From Sphingomonadales bacterium (GTDB lineage: Bacteria; Pseudomonadota; Alphaproteobacteria; Sphingomonadales; Sphingomonadaceae): a DNA stretch of 64,000 nucleotides. Each line of letters opens with the position of its first letter. The stretch's first letter is position 1. The DNA lies in NCBI GenBank assembly GCA_025352685.1, contig JANXSN010000061.1, positions 1 to 64,000 of the forward strand, read 5' to 3'. Positions 8,398 to 19,102 of this stretch are shown piece by piece. Below the pieces are notes generated by a model that was not told the DNA's origin, did not search any database, and saw nothing but the letters and a program-made list of their open reading frames with translations. Made by a program: the position numbers and the translations under genes.

Positions 8398-9396
8398 TCA
8401 GCCGAGCCTAACGACAACCTTGCCAATCGCGTTGCGGCTTGCAAGGCGCGCGATGGCCTCTCCGCCGCGCGCGAACTCGAAGGTTTCTGTCACTTTTGGC
8501 GCAATCTTACCCTCGGCCCAAAGGCGAAACAGACGCGCGACATGGTCGGCGTTCTTCTGTGGTGAGCGGGCAGCGAACGCACCCCAGAACACGCCGCAGA
8601 CATCGCAGCTTTTCAAAAGCGTCAGGTTGAGGGGGAGTCGCGGAATGCCGGCAGGGAAGCCGACGACGAGGTAGCGCCCTTCCCACGCGATCGACCTCAA
8701 AGCCGGTTCGCAGTAATCGCCACCCACGGGATCATAGATGACGTCCGCGCCGTTCGGGCCGAGAACGCTCTTAAACTTGTCCGCCAACGCCTTTGACTGT
8801 TCGCGGTCAAACGGAGCAGCACCATACAACACGACGTCGGATGCACCCGCAGCAAGTACGGCGACAGCCTTTGCCTCAGTCGACACTGCACCAATCACGC
8901 GTGCACCAAATGCCACGCCAAGCTCGACTGCAGCAAGCCCGACGCCACCTGCTGCACCGAGCACCAGCAACGTCTCGCCCTCGGCCAGCCGCCCGCGATC
9001 GACCAGCGCGTGGATCGAAGTCGCATAGGTCAACAGCAGCGCTGCCCCGTCCTCGAAACTTCGATTTTCCGGCAAATGATACGCTGAAGCCGCGGGAATT
9101 GCGATCTTTTCGACCAAACCCCCGTGCCCGGTCACGGCAATCACCCGGTCGCCGATCTTGAAGCCGGAGACGCCTTCGCCCACTGCCTCGACAACACCCG
9201 CGATCTCGCCACCCGGTGAAAAAGGACGCTGCGGCTTGATCTGGTACTTATCCTCGATGATCAGCACATCGGGGAAGTTTATAGAACATGCTCTGACCGC
9301 CACCAGCAGCTGCCCAGTACCCGCGACAGGCGCATCGATCTCGCGCATTTCGAGCGTTTCTGGACCACCAACTGCTGTCGAGAGTAATGCTTTCAC
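8398..9396 (-). CDS. NADPH:quinone oxidoreductase-type medium-chain dehydrogenase
   Basis: A 332-residue zinc-independent medium-chain dehydrogenase/reductase. The NADPH-binding motif [14 protein letters not shown] lies near residue 150 and the [10 protein letters not shown] segment near residue 40 is typical of the quinone reductase branch; the zinc ligands of alcohol dehydrogenases are absent. Such enzymes reduce quinones or enones; the substrate here is unknown. The GTG at 9396 is chosen because it overlaps the leuD stop as GTGA and starts at the conserved VKALL. Its position between leuD and DUF1476 indicates one transcript. Confidence 0.85.
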   Translation of the reverse strand: MKALLSTAVGGPETLEMREIDAPVAGTGQLLVAVRACSINFPDVLIIEDKYQIKPQRPFSPGGEIAGVVEAVGEGVSGFKIGDRVIAVTGHGGLVEKIAIPAASAYHLPENRSFEDGAALLLTYATSIHALVDRGRLAEGETLLVLGAAGGVGLAAVELGVAFGARVIGAVSTEAKAVAVLAAGASDVVLYGAAPFDREQSKALADKFKSVLGPNGADVIYDPVGGDYCEPALRSIAWEGRYLVVGFPAGIPRLPLNLTLLKSCDVCGVFWGAFAARSPQKNADHVARLFRLWAEGKIAPKVTETFEFARGGEAIARLASRNAIGKVVVRLG

Positions 9397-9992
9397 GCGG
9401 CTATCTCCGGTTTCAGCCACGGGCGCACCGTTGCCGTTCTCGCTTCGTAATTTCCGATTGCGGTGGCGCTGGCAAGCGTCAATCCGATCTCGTCGGTGCC
9501 GTTGATCAGGCACGACTTGCGGAACGGGTCGATTTTAAACGAGAACCGGTCCTGAAACCTGGTGGTGACGGACTGATGCTCAAGGTTGATGTGGATTGGG
9601 TCGCCCCGGCCAGCGACCTCCATCAACCGGTCGATCGCAGCCTGTGGCAGGACGACGGTCAAAATGCCGTTCTTATAGGCGTTACCCGAAAAAATGTCGG
9701 AAAACGACGGCGCGATCACGGCTTTGACACCCATGTCATCGAGCGCCCAGGCAGCATGTTCGCGGCTTGACCCACAGCCAAAATTGTCGCCCGCAATCAA
9801 GACGGGCGCGTCTGCGAATTTAGGGTCGTCGAACACATTTCCCGGTTCGTTGCGTACCACCTCGAAAGCGCCCTTTCCAAGGCCAGCCCGTGTGGTCGTC
9901 TTTAGCCATTCAGCGGGGATGATGACGTCTGTGTCGACGTTCTTGCGCCCAAACGGGTAGGCACAGCCTTCAATGATGGTAACGGGATTCAT
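9393..9992 (-). CDS. leuD: 3-isopropylmalate dehydratase small subunit
   Basis: Small subunit of isopropylmalate isomerase, which with LeuC interconverts 2- and 3-isopropylmalate in leucine synthesis. The 199-residue protein shows the swivelling-domain motifs [12 protein letters not shown] near residues 15-26, [17 protein letters not shown] near 68-84, and [16 protein letters not shown]. Overlaps the next gene by GTGA. leuC is upstream on the same strand but 348 bp away, more than in most leuCD pairs. Confidence 0.95.
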   Translation of the reverse strand: MNPVTIIEGCAYPFGRKNVDTDVIIPAEWLKTTTRAGLGKGAFEVVRNEPGNVFDDPKFADAPVLIAGDNFGCGSSREHAAWALDDMGVKAVIAPSFSDIFSGNAYKNGILTVVLPQAAIDRLMEVAGRGDPIHINLEHQSVTTRFQDRFSFKIDPFRKSCLINGTDEIGLTLASATAIGNYEARTATVRPWLKPEIAA

Positions 9993-10340
9993 CCTGGTTC
10001 CTTAACAAGTCAGTCTCGCAACGTCGGCCATCGATTCAGGGCCATTCATTCGTGTTGTTCGTGCCGACTCTCGTATCTTGGCCATCTACGTGTCGCACCT
10101 TACCCCGATCACAGGAGCGCCTCGGGCCCGCCGGTCCAATGGCAAGCGGATGCGGCGTTCTACTCGAACGATTTGCGCCGACGTCGTCGAAGTCAAGCGC
10201 GTTAAGGTCAAGCTGATCTCCCTGAGCGGCAGAAACCGTGACGAGACGTGTCGGGCGTTACGGTCGGGTTGCATGATGGTTCAAATACGCGGACCGATTG
10301 GTCGACCTCATGACAGCCGCGCCGCGGCAGCAACAGGCTT
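9993..10340. other. 348-bp gap between leuC and leuD; nothing recognised
   Basis: Short frames on both strands (for example 10086-10274, minus) are basic, arginine-rich and match no family. A separate leuD promoter or a lost small gene could account for the space. No terminator-like hairpin with a T-run was seen. Confidence 0.35.
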
Positions 10341-11774
10341 TTACCCCATCAGCGTCCGTACATCCGTCAGGCGGCCGGTCACGGCCGCCGCGGCCGCCAT
10401 GGCCGGGCTGAGCAGATGCGTACGCGCCCCAGGCCCCTGACGTCCGACAAAATTGCGGTTGCTGGTCGAGGCGCAGCGTTCGCCGCTCGGAACTTTGTCG
10501 GGGTTCATGCCAAGACAGGCCGAGCAGCCTGGCTCACGCCACTCGAGACCCGAATCGATGAAAATCCGGTCCAACCCCTCGGCTTCGGCCTGTACCTTTA
10601 CCAGGCCAGAACCGGGTACGACGATGGCCCATTTGACATTTTCAGCCTTGTGTCTGCCCTTTAGGACAGCGGCGGCGGCGCGCAGGTCCTCGATGCGGCT
10701 ATTTGTACAGCTTCCGATGAATATGTTCTCGATGGCAACGTCTTCCATCCGCATACCCGGTATCAGACCCATGTAGGCAAGCGACTTGGCGGCAGCCTCC
10801 CGCTTGCCGGGATCAGCAAAGCTCGCCGGGTCGGGGACGACGCCGGTAATGGCCACCACATCCTCGGGGCTGGTGCCCCACGTAACATTGGGGCCGATGT
10901 CGGCGGCATCGAGGACGACCGTTTTGTCATAGGACGCGCCCGCATCGGTCGGCAGCGTGCGCCAATAAGCAACGGCTGCGTCCCAGTCTGGACCCCGCGG
11001 CGCCATCGGGCGCCCTTTCAAATAAGCAAAGGTCGTTTCATCGGGCGCGATCAAGCCCGAGCGCGCACCGCCCTCGATAGCCATATTACTGACAGTTAGC
11101 CGACCCTCGACGCTGAGATCTCGAATAACCGATCCAGTGAATTCAATCACGTACCCGGTACCGCCCGCCGCGCCGATCTTGCCGATAACGGCGAGCACCA
11201 CGTCCTTGGCGCTGACACCGAACCCAAGCGTTCCCTCAACCCGGACTTCCATTGTCCGCGACGGCGCAAGCTGAAGTGTCTGCGTGGCGAGAACATGCTC
11301 GACCTCACTGGTCCCGATTCCGAAGGCCAGCGCCCCCAAGCCGCCATGCGAAGCGGTATGGCTGTCACCACAAACGATCGTCGTGCCAGGCAGTGAGAAA
11401 CCCTGTTCGGGTCCCACGACGTGGACGATGCCCTGTTGCTTGGCCGTCGCCTCGATATAGGGAACCCCGAATGCCGAAACATTAGCCTCCAGCGCGGCAA
11501 GTTGCTGCGCACTTTGTTGATCTGCAATCGGCAACCGGTTCCCCGCCGCATCAAGCCGCGGTGTCGTCGGCAGGTTATGATCGGGCACAGCAAGTGTCAG
11601 GTCTGGCCGCCGCACTTTGCGGCCCTCGCGCCGCAGCCCCTCGAAGGCCTGGGGACTGGTGACTTCGTGGACGAGATGTCTGTCGATATAGACGATGCAG
11701 GTTCCGTCGCTGCGTCGATCGACAACATGGTCATCCCAGATTTTTTCGTAAAGCGTTCGGGGTTTGGTGGCCAT
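10341..11774 (-). CDS. leuC: 3-isopropylmalate dehydratase large subunit
   Basis: Large, [4Fe-4S]-containing subunit of isopropylmalate isomerase (aconitase superfamily). The 477 residues include [20 protein letters not shown], the cluster-binding GSCTNSR and [13 protein letters not shown] motifs, and the C-terminal [16 protein letters not shown] substrate signature. The start has the typical [13 protein letters not shown]-terminus. It begins 6 bp after the esterase gene stop, so it is probably expressed with it. Confidence 0.95.
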   Translation of the reverse strand: MATKPRTLYEKIWDDHVVDRRSDGTCIVYIDRHLVHEVTSPQAFEGLRREGRKVRRPDLTLAVPDHNLPTTPRLDAAGNRLPIADQQSAQQLAALEANVSAFGVPYIEATAKQQGIVHVVGPEQGFSLPGTTIVCGDSHTASHGGLGALAFGIGTSEVEHVLATQTLQLAPSRTMEVRVEGTLGFGVSAKDVVLAVIGKIGAAGGTGYVIEFTGSVIRDLSVEGRLTVSNMAIEGGARSGLIAPDETTFAYLKGRPMAPRGPDWDAAVAYWRTLPTDAGASYDKTVVLDAADIGPNVTWGTSPEDVVAITGVVPDPASFADPGKREAAAKSLAYMGLIPGMRMEDVAIENIFIGSCTNSRIEDLRAAAAVLKGRHKAENVKWAIVVPGSGLVKVQAEAEGLDRIFIDSGLEWREPGCSACLGMNPDKVPSGERCASTSNRNFVGRQGPGARTHLLSPAMAAAAAVTGRLTDVRTLMG

Positions 11775-11780
11775 ACGCGA

Positions 11781-12680
11781 CTATTGCGCGGGTGCGGGCC
11801 CGTTCGCAAGATGCGCGTTCAGGAATGCAACCGTGTCGTCGAGAACCGATGACTTGCCGCGGAACGGCACGGACAGTGCCATCGCAATGTCCTCATGCCC
11901 CTGGCCCGCGTATTCCTTTTCTTCGACAGTCGCCCCGAGCGCCTTGAGCTTGGCTGCGAGATTACGCGCATTTTTTGGTCGTACGGTCGTATCAACCGTA
12001 CCGGTCACTAACATCATCGGGGGCGCGTCCCCGCGCGCATAATGCAGCGGCTGCGTCTCCTGCGGACGCGGCCATGCTTCCATCGCCGCGATTGCCCTTC
12101 CGGTGAAGGGGTAGAAATCATATGGCCCCGACAAACCGACTGCGGCCTTGACCGCGCCGACCGCGCCCGCCTTGGCCAACCATTGCGGATCGAGCGCCAG
12201 CATCGCGACGATATGCCCGCCTGCCGAATGGCCCGCGATGGCGATCCGCGTCGGATCACCGCCAAAACGCGCAATATTATCCCTCGTCCAGCGAACGGCA
12301 TCGGCGCCGTCCTCTATAAACACGGGGAAGCGGACTTGGGGCACCTTGCGGTAATCGGGGACGACGACGACGAACCCCTTCGACGCATAGGCACGCGCTG
12401 CCCAGCCATATTCTTGACGACTTCCCTTCACCCAGCCACCGCCGTAAAAGAAGACCAGAACTGGTGCGCCGCCATGCACGGCGCCAACGCTGCGCCACAC
12501 ATCAAGTTTCTGCCCGTGGGCACCAAACGCAACGTCGGACGCGATCCGTTGACCAGCCGATCCCGGCGCGAACCGGTCGAGTACGTCGAGGGTGCCGGGC
12601 CCCGCCGTATAGTCGAGAGCGGCGGCACCGAGCGCCACGGGAATCAGGATAAGGACGAACAGACGACGTTTCAGCTTCAT
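11781..12680 (-). CDS. Alpha/beta hydrolase, HSL/BD-FAE-type esterase, exported or membrane-anchored
   Basis: A 299-residue alpha/beta hydrolase. The oxyanion region FFYGGGWVKGSR, the nucleophile elbow GHSAGG, an Asp in TGTVDTTV and His in GQGHEDI give the complete catalytic set. A hydrophobic N-terminal segment (KRRLFVLILIPVALGAAAL) acts as a signal or anchor. The ATG at 12680 is preferred over one at 12713 because it places that segment at the N-terminus. The likely role is hydrolysis of small esters or carbamates; the substrate is unknown. Sits between a beta-lactamase-like serine hydrolase and leuC on the same strand. Confidence 0.8.
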   Translation of the reverse strand: MKLKRRLFVLILIPVALGAAALDYTAGPGTLDVLDRFAPGSAGQRIASDVAFGAHGQKLDVWRSVGAVHGGAPVLVFFYGGGWVKGSRQEYGWAARAYASKGFVVVVPDYRKVPQVRFPVFIEDGADAVRWTRDNIARFGGDPTRIAIAGHSAGGHIVAMLALDPQWLAKAGAVGAVKAAVGLSGPYDFYPFTGRAIAAMEAWPRPQETQPLHYARGDAPPMMLVTGTVDTTVRPKNARNLAAKLKALGATVEEKEYAGQGHEDIAMALSVPFRGKSSVLDDTVAFLNAHLANGPAPAQ

Positions 12681-12723
12681 CGCTCTGCGTAACACGCTGC
12701 GCAGCAAAACCAAGCATGGTCAG

Positions 12724-14007
12724 TCAGTCGTTCAACGGGGCGTTTTCCGTCTGTGACAGGGGCGACATACCTAGCTTCTTGTCGAGTCCGAGCCAATCTC
12801 GACGTGGCAGCTCATAGAGCCGATCGAGCAATTCAAGCTGCAGCGCAACCGGGCGGCTAGACTGTGAATTCCACAGCATCGCAATGCCGGCCTTCTTGGC
12901 GGGATCAAACAGCACCGTTGCCCGATATCCCATGACCGCGCCCTGATGACCGATTAGACGGTGGCCCAAATAATTATAGTCGCGCCATCCAAGCGCATAT
13001 TGCGATGCCCCCATGGTCTGATTGAAAATGCCACGGTGGCGGTCGGTGTAGATGCGCGGCGCGTGAATGACGTCGAGGACGCGGTCGGACACCACTTCGG
13101 GCGCCTCGCCCATCTGTGCCTGCATCCAGCGGGCGAGGTCGAGAATTGACGAATTGACACCGCCTGCCGCCGGCACGCGGTAATAATTGTCGTTCACAGC
13201 AACCGTGTGTCGCCCGACGTGCGGACGCGCCCAGCTGCGCGACGCGATCAGCCCAGCGCGCGTGACACTGGCATCAACCATGCCAAGCGGGCCGAACAGC
13301 CGCTGTTGTACTGCGGACTGATAGGTCTTTCCGGTGAGGTTCTGGACAATCTCACTTGCCGCGTCGAACGCTACATTCTGATAGGTATGACAGGCGCCAG
13401 GGGCGCATTGGAGTTGCGCGGAAGCCAGTTGCGGTCGCAAAACCCGCGGGTCTATTCCTGCCTCCAGTTTGTTGTCAAACGCATTGCGGACAAGACCCAG
13501 TCGGTGCGAAAGTAAATCATCGACCGTCGCGCGCTTTTCGTTGCCCATCGGCAACCGCAACGTGGTTGCGTAGGCCGACACCGGCGCGTTAAGCGACACT
13601 TTCCCCTCTGCAGCCAGTTCGCCGACCATGGTGGCGGCTACACCCTTTGACAGCGAAGCCCAGCGGAACACGGTGCGCGGTTCAACCGGCGTACCGCCGA
13701 CGGCCTGCGTCGTGCCATAGCCCCGGGCAAAAGTAATCCGCCCGTCTTCGATTACGGCGACCGACAGGCCGACCATGGAAGGATCGGTCATAATGCCGCC
13801 GATGCGCTGGTCGAAATTGCGATAGTCAATGCGACTGCGGAACCGGGTGTCCACGCTCGGTGCGAGATAGGTCGTCGCGGGCTGACCCCAGGTTCGATAG
13901 GCCTCGGCCGCGCCCGGCACCGACGCATGACCAAAGGCGGCGAACATGCCGCCGACTGCCGCCACCGCACCCAGTGCTGCGAACCGAACGGAACGCTTAC
14001 TCGTCAT
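12724..14007 (-). CDS. Serine hydrolase of the beta-lactamase/class C (EstB-like) family, secreted
   Basis: A 427-residue protein with an N-terminal hydrophobic signal (about residues 8-29). The catalytic SxxK is SLSK at 118-121, the Tyr motif is YQN in CHTYQNVAFD, and an HQG motif (GHQGAVMG) replaces KTG. This arrangement is found in class C-like esterases and D-peptidases, not only true beta-lactamases, and resistance should not be assumed. The closely spaced downstream esterase suggests a shared transcript. Confidence 0.85.
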   Translation of the reverse strand: MTSKRSVRFAALGAVAAVGGMFAAFGHASVPGAAEAYRTWGQPATTYLAPSVDTRFRSRIDYRNFDQRIGGIMTDPSMVGLSVAVIEDGRITFARGYGTTQAVGGTPVEPRTVFRWASLSKGVAATMVGELAAEGKVSLNAPVSAYATTLRLPMGNEKRATVDDLLSHRLGLVRNAFDNKLEAGIDPRVLRPQLASAQLQCAPGACHTYQNVAFDAASEIVQNLTGKTYQSAVQQRLFGPLGMVDASVTRAGLIASRSWARPHVGRHTVAVNDNYYRVPAAGGVNSSILDLARWMQAQMGEAPEVVSDRVLDVIHAPRIYTDRHRGIFNQTMGASQYALGWRDYNYLGHRLIGHQGAVMGYRATVLFDPAKKAGIAMLWNSQSSRPVALQLELLDRLYELPRRDWLGLDKKLGMSPLSQTENAPLND

Positions 14008-14133
14008 TATACGACCCTAGCCCAAACCCGTTAACTACTTGAATCAGCGATCCTCAGATCGCGCAACAAGAATTGCAAACAACCGTCTCACATTTTCGAT
14101 GAGCCGTGGGAGAGATCGCACCAACCGAGCACG

Positions 14134-14814
14134 CTATCGTCGGCGATAATCTGCAACGACGTCACCACAGGTGAGCAACTCGGCCTCGTGTCCGGCCTCG
14201 CGCCAGGTTTCCTCGAGGGCCTGGGCTTCCCAGAACTGCATTGCTGAGTGCGCAATCATGCGATCAATCCACCTCGACGCCGCCCCGACCTGAAGTCCGT
14301 AGGTTCTCACACGCCAAGCAACGGGCGCGAAAAAAGCGTCCGCGGCAGTCAGAGCGCTGCCCGCCAGCCACGGCCCACCAAAACAGTCTAATCCCTCTTC
14401 CAACAGTTCCCGCATACGCGCAATGTCCGCGCACAGGTGATCAGACATCGGCTTCGGGCGAACCCGAACGCCAACGTTCATCGTGCAGTCGCTCCGCAGT
14501 GCGTCAAAGCCGCAGTGCATCTCGGACGCAGCGCACTGTGCCCAGATGCGGGCATCGGTGTCAGTGGGCCAGACGCCGTCATGGCGTTCCGCCAGGTACA
14601 TGACGATCGCCAGAGAATCGTAAATCGTGCGGCTGCCGTCAATCAGCACCGGCACTTTCGCGGTCGGTGAGAACGCTGCGAAATCGGTGTTTACCGTCGC
14701 TCTGAACTGTTCGACACGGTCAACGAATGCGATACCCAAAGCCTTCATGAGGAACCAGGGACGCAAGCTCCAGCTCGAATAATTCCGATTTGCGGTGATC
14801 AAGGTGTAGCTCAT
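14134..14814 (-). CDS. Glutathione S-transferase family protein
   Basis: A 226-residue two-domain GST. The thioredoxin-fold N-terminus has the NYSSWSLRPW catalytic-region segment near residues 11-20, the cis-Pro KVPVLID and the DSLAIVMYL glutathione-binding segment; the helical C-terminal domain contains LTAADAFFAPVAWR. Its start lies 10 bp after scoB on the same strand, so it belongs to the scoAB transcript. The NYSSWSLR type is frequent in alphaproteobacteria; its substrate is unknown. Confidence 0.85.
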   Translation of the reverse strand: MSYTLITANRNYSSWSLRPWFLMKALGIAFVDRVEQFRATVNTDFAAFSPTAKVPVLIDGSRTIYDSLAIVMYLAERHDGVWPTDTDARIWAQCAASEMHCGFDALRSDCTMNVGVRVRPKPMSDHLCADIARMRELLEEGLDCFGGPWLAGSALTAADAFFAPVAWRVRTYGLQVGAASRWIDRMIAHSAMQFWEAQALEETWREAGHEAELLTCGDVVADYRRR

Positions 14815-14824
14815 GGGCTTGGTA

Positions 14825-15463
14825 TCACGCGGCCAAGTAATGCGCTGTCGTCTTCGCAGCGATCTCGTCTGCGGTCACGCCGGGTGCTATTTCGACCAGC
14901 TTGAACGGGCTGGCGTGGTCCAGACGCTGAAACACGGCCAGATCAGTCACGATCATATCCACAACATTCTTGCCAGTCAGCGGGAGCGTGCATTGGGGAA
15001 TGAACTTTGGGGTACCGTCCTTGGCATTGTGTTCCATCACGACGATAATCCGCTTGACGCCCGCGACCAAGTCCATTGCGCCGCCCATACCCTTGATCAT
15101 CTTTCCGGGTATCATCCAGTTAGCAATGTCCCCGTTTTCCGAAATTTCCATCGCCCCGAGTACGGTCAGGTCGATGTGCCCGCCACGGATCATAGCGAAC
15201 GACTGCTCCGATCCGAAATAGCTCGACGAGGGCAGTTCGCTGATCGTTTGCTTGCCCGCGTTGATCAGATCAGGATCGACATCCTCATCGTACGGGAACG
15301 GGCCGATGCCGAGCATGCCGTTTTCGGATTGCAGTGTGACGGTCATTCCGGCCGGAATGTTGTTTGCAACCAGCGTCGGAATTCCGATGCCCAAATTTAC
15401 ATAGTAACCATCTTCTAACTCCTTTGCAGCCCGCGCGGCAATTTCGTCGCGTGTCCAAGGCAT
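14825..15463 (-). CDS. scoB: 3-oxoacid CoA-transferase subunit B
   Basis: Beta subunit of succinyl-CoA:3-ketoacid CoA-transferase, which activates acetoacetate (or a related 3-oxoacid) with CoA from succinyl-CoA. The 212-residue protein carries the catalytic Glu47 in the SENG motif ([11 protein letters not shown]), [12 protein letters not shown] near residue 23, and the [14 protein letters not shown] signature. Its ATG overlaps the scoA stop by one base (TAATG). Confidence 0.92.
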   Translation of the reverse strand: MPWTRDEIAARAAKELEDGYYVNLGIGIPTLVANNIPAGMTVTLQSENGMLGIGPFPYDEDVDPDLINAGKQTISELPSSSYFGSEQSFAMIRGGHIDLTVLGAMEISENGDIANWMIPGKMIKGMGGAMDLVAGVKRIIVVMEHNAKDGTPKFIPQCTLPLTGKNVVDMIVTDLAVFQRLDHASPFKLVEIAPGVTADEIAAKTTAHYLAA

Positions 15464-16170
15464 TATGCGGCCTCCCGTTCGCGGATGGTTCGAAACTCGA
15501 TCCGTTTTTCATAGGGCGCGCCGCATATGAGGCGTTTGATGTAGATGCCGGGCACATGGATCGTGTCGGGATCGAGCGATCCCACTGGGACGATCTCCTC
15601 AACTTCGGCAACCGTCATGTGACTCGCCGTCGCCATAGGCTGATTAAAGTTTCGAGCAGTCTTGCGAAAAATCAGGTTGCCTGACTCGTCTGCCTTCCAG
15701 CCTTTGACGATACTCAGATCCGCAACGATCCCGCGTTCAAGGATGAAGTCATCGCCATCGAAATTCTTCACCTCCTTGCCTTCCGCAACCAGCGTCCCGA
15801 CACCAGTCTTAGTGTAGAAGCCCGCAATCCCCGCCCCGCCCGCGCGACACCGCTCAGCCAGCGTCCCCTGCGGACAGAATTCGACTTCGAGTTCGCCGGC
15901 AAGATATTGCCGCTCAAACTCTTTATTTTCGCCGACATAAGAGGAGATCATCTTCTTGATTTGACGGGACCGCAACAGCTTGCCGAGCCCGACGCCGTCA
16001 ATACCGGCATTGTTGCTGGCAATCGTCAGCCCCCTAACCCCCGACGTCTCGATCGCGTCGATGAGTCTTTCGGGCATCCCCGAGAGGCCAAACCCCCCGC
16101 AGCAGATCGTCATGTTATCACGCAGGATGCCAACCAGCGCGGCGGTGGCATCGGGATAGAGCTTTTTCAT
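15463..16170 (-). CDS. scoA: 3-oxoacid CoA-transferase subunit A
   Basis: Alpha subunit of the same CoA-transferase. The 235 residues begin [12 protein letters not shown] and show the glycine-rich CoA-binding [11 protein letters not shown] near residue 24, then TIASNNAG and a long [11 protein letters not shown] segment typical of SCOT-A. The ATG at 16170 is chosen because the upstream extension has no conserved sequence and would overlap the SMP-30 gene. It lies 38 bp after that gene. Confidence 0.92.
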   Translation of the reverse strand: MKKLYPDATAALVGILRDNMTICCGGFGLSGMPERLIDAIETSGVRGLTIASNNAGIDGVGLGKLLRSRQIKKMISSYVGENKEFERQYLAGELEVEFCPQGTLAERCRAGGAGIAGFYTKTGVGTLVAEGKEVKNFDGDDFILERGIVADLSIVKGWKADESGNLIFRKTARNFNQPMATASHMTVAEVEEIVPVGSLDPDTIHVPGIYIKRLICGAPYEKRIEFRTIREREAA

Positions 16171-16208
16171 ATGGCACGGGCCTCTTGCTGGGGGCGGCGC
16201 ATAAGGGG

Positions 16209-17135
16209 TCAGTGCATGAGCCGCAATCCCGGGCGGGCCCACGTACGTTTCACCAGTCGCCCCGTACCCGACAGGGTCACGTATGCCGTTGTCATGTCTG
16301 CGCCACCCCAGCAAATGTTGGTGGTAAACGGATCGTCGGTTGCGACAAATTCAACAAGTTCCCCAACAGGGGAGACGACGCTGATCCCGCTCTCTCCGAT
16401 CGTCGCAACACAGACATTTCCCCCAGCCTCGACACCTAGCGAATCGAAGAATTTATACCCCGCCGGTCGGTAGAGCGGGATACCTGCGCCACCAAGGCCT
16501 GCGCTCAGATCGACCCTTCCGGGCTCCGTGACGCTGAACGCCATCAGACGGCAGGTGTACGTTTCGGCTGCGTAAAGGATCTTGCCGTCGGGAGACAGGC
16601 CGACACCATTGGGGTTTTCGCTCGGCCAGACGACTTCTTGCATGAAGCTGCCGTCGGCCTTCGCATAGAAAATCCCGGTAATGTCTCGCGCGCGCGTCGA
16701 CAGATCGTTCTTGCCGTGATCGGTGAACCAGAACCCGTCATGTCCATCGAAGACGATATCGTTCGGACCGCGCAAGACGCAGCCGAAGTCACCCGAGTTA
16801 TAGAGTATTTCGACGTTTCCCGTTGCGACGTCGATCCGCTCGATGCGTCCACCCGAGTAATCAGCGGCAATGCCGTGGGGAATCAGCAGGCCACCGGCTT
16901 CCACGTAGTCAAACCCGCCGTTATTGCAGCAGTAGAGCATGCCGTCGGGCCCGAATGCGAGGCCGTTGGGCCCACCGCCCGTTTCAGCCACAGTCCGCGT
17001 GGATCCATCGGGCAAACAGCGGGTGATCCGTCCCGCCTCGATCTCGGTCACAATCACGCTGGCGTCGGCGCACGCAACCGGCCCTTCGGGAAAGCGCAGG
17101 CCGGTTGTCATGGTTGTCCAATCGCTCATCCCCAA
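16209..17135 (-). CDS. SMP-30/gluconolactonase/LRE-family protein
   Basis: A 308-residue six-bladed propeller protein of the SMP-30/Cgr1 family, whose known members are Ca/Zn-dependent lactonases acting on sugar lactones. Visible features are the early RFPEGPV metal-binding Glu, [31 protein letters not shown] and [16 protein letters not shown], each ending a blade. The neighbouring aldehyde dehydrogenase (divergent) and CoA-transferase suggest a sugar-acid or 3-oxoacid degradation role; that is inference from context. Confidence 0.85.
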   Translation of the reverse strand: MGMSDWTTMTTGLRFPEGPVACADASVIVTEIEAGRITRCLPDGSTRTVAETGGGPNGLAFGPDGMLYCCNNGGFDYVEAGGLLIPHGIAADYSGGRIERIDVATGNVEILYNSGDFGCVLRGPNDIVFDGHDGFWFTDHGKNDLSTRARDITGIFYAKADGSFMQEVVWPSENPNGVGLSPDGKILYAAETYTCRLMAFSVTEPGRVDLSAGLGGAGIPLYRPAGYKFFDSLGVEAGGNVCVATIGESGISVVSPVGELVEFVATDDPFTTNICWGGADMTTAYVTLSGTGRLVKRTWARPGLRLMH

Positions 17136-17205
17136 TCTCCATTTTGATCGTTTGAATGCTCGCTAACACGTCTTACATGTCTTCATCGCCAATAAAGGAT
17201 CGTGC

Positions 17206-18636
17206 ATGACTGATTACACCACCGACCTCGCGTTGTTTGTTGATGGCAGCTGGCGGATCGGTGAGGGGCGCGACGCCCATGCGGTCGTTAATCCTGCAAC
17301 CGGTGGCACGATTGCTGAACTGCCGCTGGCGAGTATTGCTGACCTCGACGAAGCGCTCGCGGCGGCCGACAGGGGCTTCAAACTCTGGCGCGCGACCGAT
17401 GTCGAAGTACGCAGCGCGGTCTTGCGCAAGACCGCGACTCTCCTTCGCGAGCGCGCCGAGGATATCGCAACGACGCTTACCATCGAGCAAGGCAAGCCAA
17501 TCGCTGAAGCACGCGGCGAGATTGCCGGATCGGCGCAGATGTTTGATTGGTACGCCGAGGAAGCCAAACGTAATTACGGTCGAGTCCTTGTGCGTCCTAC
17601 TGGACAACGGGCAATCGTCATCAAGCAGCCCGTCGGCCCGGTCGCTGCCTTTAGCCCGTGGAATTTCCCGGTCTATCTGATGTCTAAAAAACTTGCCCCT
17701 GCCCTTGCCGCCGGTTGTTCTGTGATCGCTAAACCGCCAGAGGAAACACCCGGGTGCACAACGGCCGTCATGCGGTGTCTTATCGATGCAGGCTTGCCTG
17801 CGGGTGTATGCCAGATGGTCTTCGGCGTGCCCGACACGATTAGCCGCCATCTCCTCGCTTCATCTGTGATCCGCAAGGTCAGTTTCACTGGGTCTGTACC
17901 GGTTGGCAGGCATCTTATGCGTCTTGCCGCAGACGGCGTGAAGCGCTTGACGATGGAACTTGGCGGTCATGCGCCCGTGCTCGTTTTTGACGACTGTGAT
18001 CTCGAAAAGACGCTGGACATGGTCGTGCTGCAGAAATTTCGGAATGCTGGCCAGGTCTGCGTGTCGCCGACACGTTTTTATGTCCAGGCAGGCATCTACG
18101 ACGCTTTCCTTGATGGATTTGCCAAGCGTACGGCTATTATGAAGATCGGCAACGGTCTCGATGCGGCCACTCACATGGGTCCACTGGCCAACGTTCGTCG
18201 CCCCGCCGCGATCACTGCGCTGGTCGAGGATGCAAAGGCCAAGGGCGCGCGCGTTCTGGCGGGCGGCGGACGTGGTGGCGGTGGATTCTTCTTCCAGCCT
18301 ACCCTGCTGGCAGACGTGCCGGACGCCGCCGACATCATGTCGAGCGAACCCTTTGGCCCTGTTGCTGTCACAGCGCGTTTTGACAGCTTTGACGACGCGG
18401 TCGCAAAGGCCAACCGTCTGCCTTTCGGACTCGCGGCGTTTGCCTTCACCGAAAACGGCCGCCGCGCCAATTTGCTCGGCGACGCCATCGAAAGCGGGAT
18501 GGTAGGTATCAACACTTTTGCGATTTCCAGCCCCGACGCGCCTTTCGGCGGTGTCAAAGATAGCGGGTTGGGCAGCGAAGGCGGCAGCGAAGGGCTAGAC
18601 AGCTACATGGTGGTGAAGGCGGTGCACACGGCTTGA
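17206..18636 (+). CDS. Aldehyde dehydrogenase, succinate-semialdehyde dehydrogenase-like
   Basis: A 476-residue NAD(P)-dependent aldehyde dehydrogenase. Catalytic Cys285 is in GQVCVSPTR, the general base Glu251 in MELGGHAP, the oxyanion Asn153 in PWNFP and Lys176 in KPPEETP. The sequence most resembles succinate-semialdehyde/glutarate-semialdehyde or alpha-ketoglutarate-semialdehyde dehydrogenases, but specificity cannot be fixed by eye. It is transcribed away from the SMP-30 gene across a 70-bp intergenic space. Confidence 0.9.
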   Translation: MTDYTTDLALFVDGSWRIGEGRDAHAVVNPATGGTIAELPLASIADLDEALAAADRGFKLWRATDVEVRSAVLRKTATLLRERAEDIATTLTIEQGKPIAEARGEIAGSAQMFDWYAEEAKRNYGRVLVRPTGQRAIVIKQPVGPVAAFSPWNFPVYLMSKKLAPALAAGCSVIAKPPEETPGCTTAVMRCLIDAGLPAGVCQMVFGVPDTISRHLLASSVIRKVSFTGSVPVGRHLMRLAADGVKRLTMELGGHAPVLVFDDCDLEKTLDMVVLQKFRNAGQVCVSPTRFYVQAGIYDAFLDGFAKRTAIMKIGNGLDAATHMGPLANVRRPAAITALVEDAKAKGARVLAGGGRGGGGFFFQPTLLADVPDAADIMSSEPFGPVAVTARFDSFDDAVAKANRLPFGLAAFAFTENGRRANLLGDAIESGMVGINTFAISSPDAPFGGVKDSGLGSEGGSEGLDSYMVVKAVHTA

Positions 18637-18656
18637 CGGCCACCGCCTTCACTCAT

Positions 18657-18950
18657 TCAGCGACAGCGACGATGCGCCGTCAAACCCCTGTCAATCGCGC
18701 GACCGGCAAATGCGCCGCCGACGGCACCCGCAATTGGACCCAGCGCGCCATGGCCAATGACGGAGTTGCCGATAAGCGCGCCGCCAACGCCGCCCGCTAC
18801 CAAGCCGGCCGTGCCACTTGAATAGCGACAACCATGATAGCTGCGCACGTGGCTTGAATGCCGACGCGCCTGCGCGCTGCTTGCTGGAAGCACGGTGATG
18901 GCCGGAATCGCAAGCGACACAGCGGCCATCGAGAGGATAAGTTTGCGCAT
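18657..18950 (-). CDS. Small exported glycine-zipper protein
   Basis: A 97-residue protein with a clear signal peptide (cleavage after SAQA, about residue 28) and a C-terminal glycine-zipper region GLVAGGVGGALIGN followed by GPIAGAVGGAFAGRAID. Such 2TM glycine-zipper proteins are found in the outer membrane or periplasm with unknown roles. AAGGA lies upstream of the ATG. Confidence 0.8.
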   Translation of the reverse strand: MRKLILSMAAVSLAIPAITVLPASSAQARRHSSHVRSYHGCRYSSGTAGLVAGGVGGALIGNSVIGHGALGPIAGAVGGAFAGRAIDRGLTAHRRCR

Positions 18951-19102
18951 GATGATTTCCTTCTAATTTTGATACGGGACCGAAACGTCTGAGATCGACA
19001 GGAGTTGCGTGAACTGAAAACAACAAGCCGTGTTGCTCTCGTTCACCTTGGACCGACAGATACGCTCTCCCCAACGCCCTTGGCTAGCGCTAAGGACTTG
19101 CG

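Noticed and set aside
12724-14007. Serine hydrolase as an antibiotic-resistance beta-lactamase
   Set aside because: SLSK and YQN are present, but the third motif is HQG and the overall layout fits EstB-like esterases/peptidases; no resistance claim is justified.
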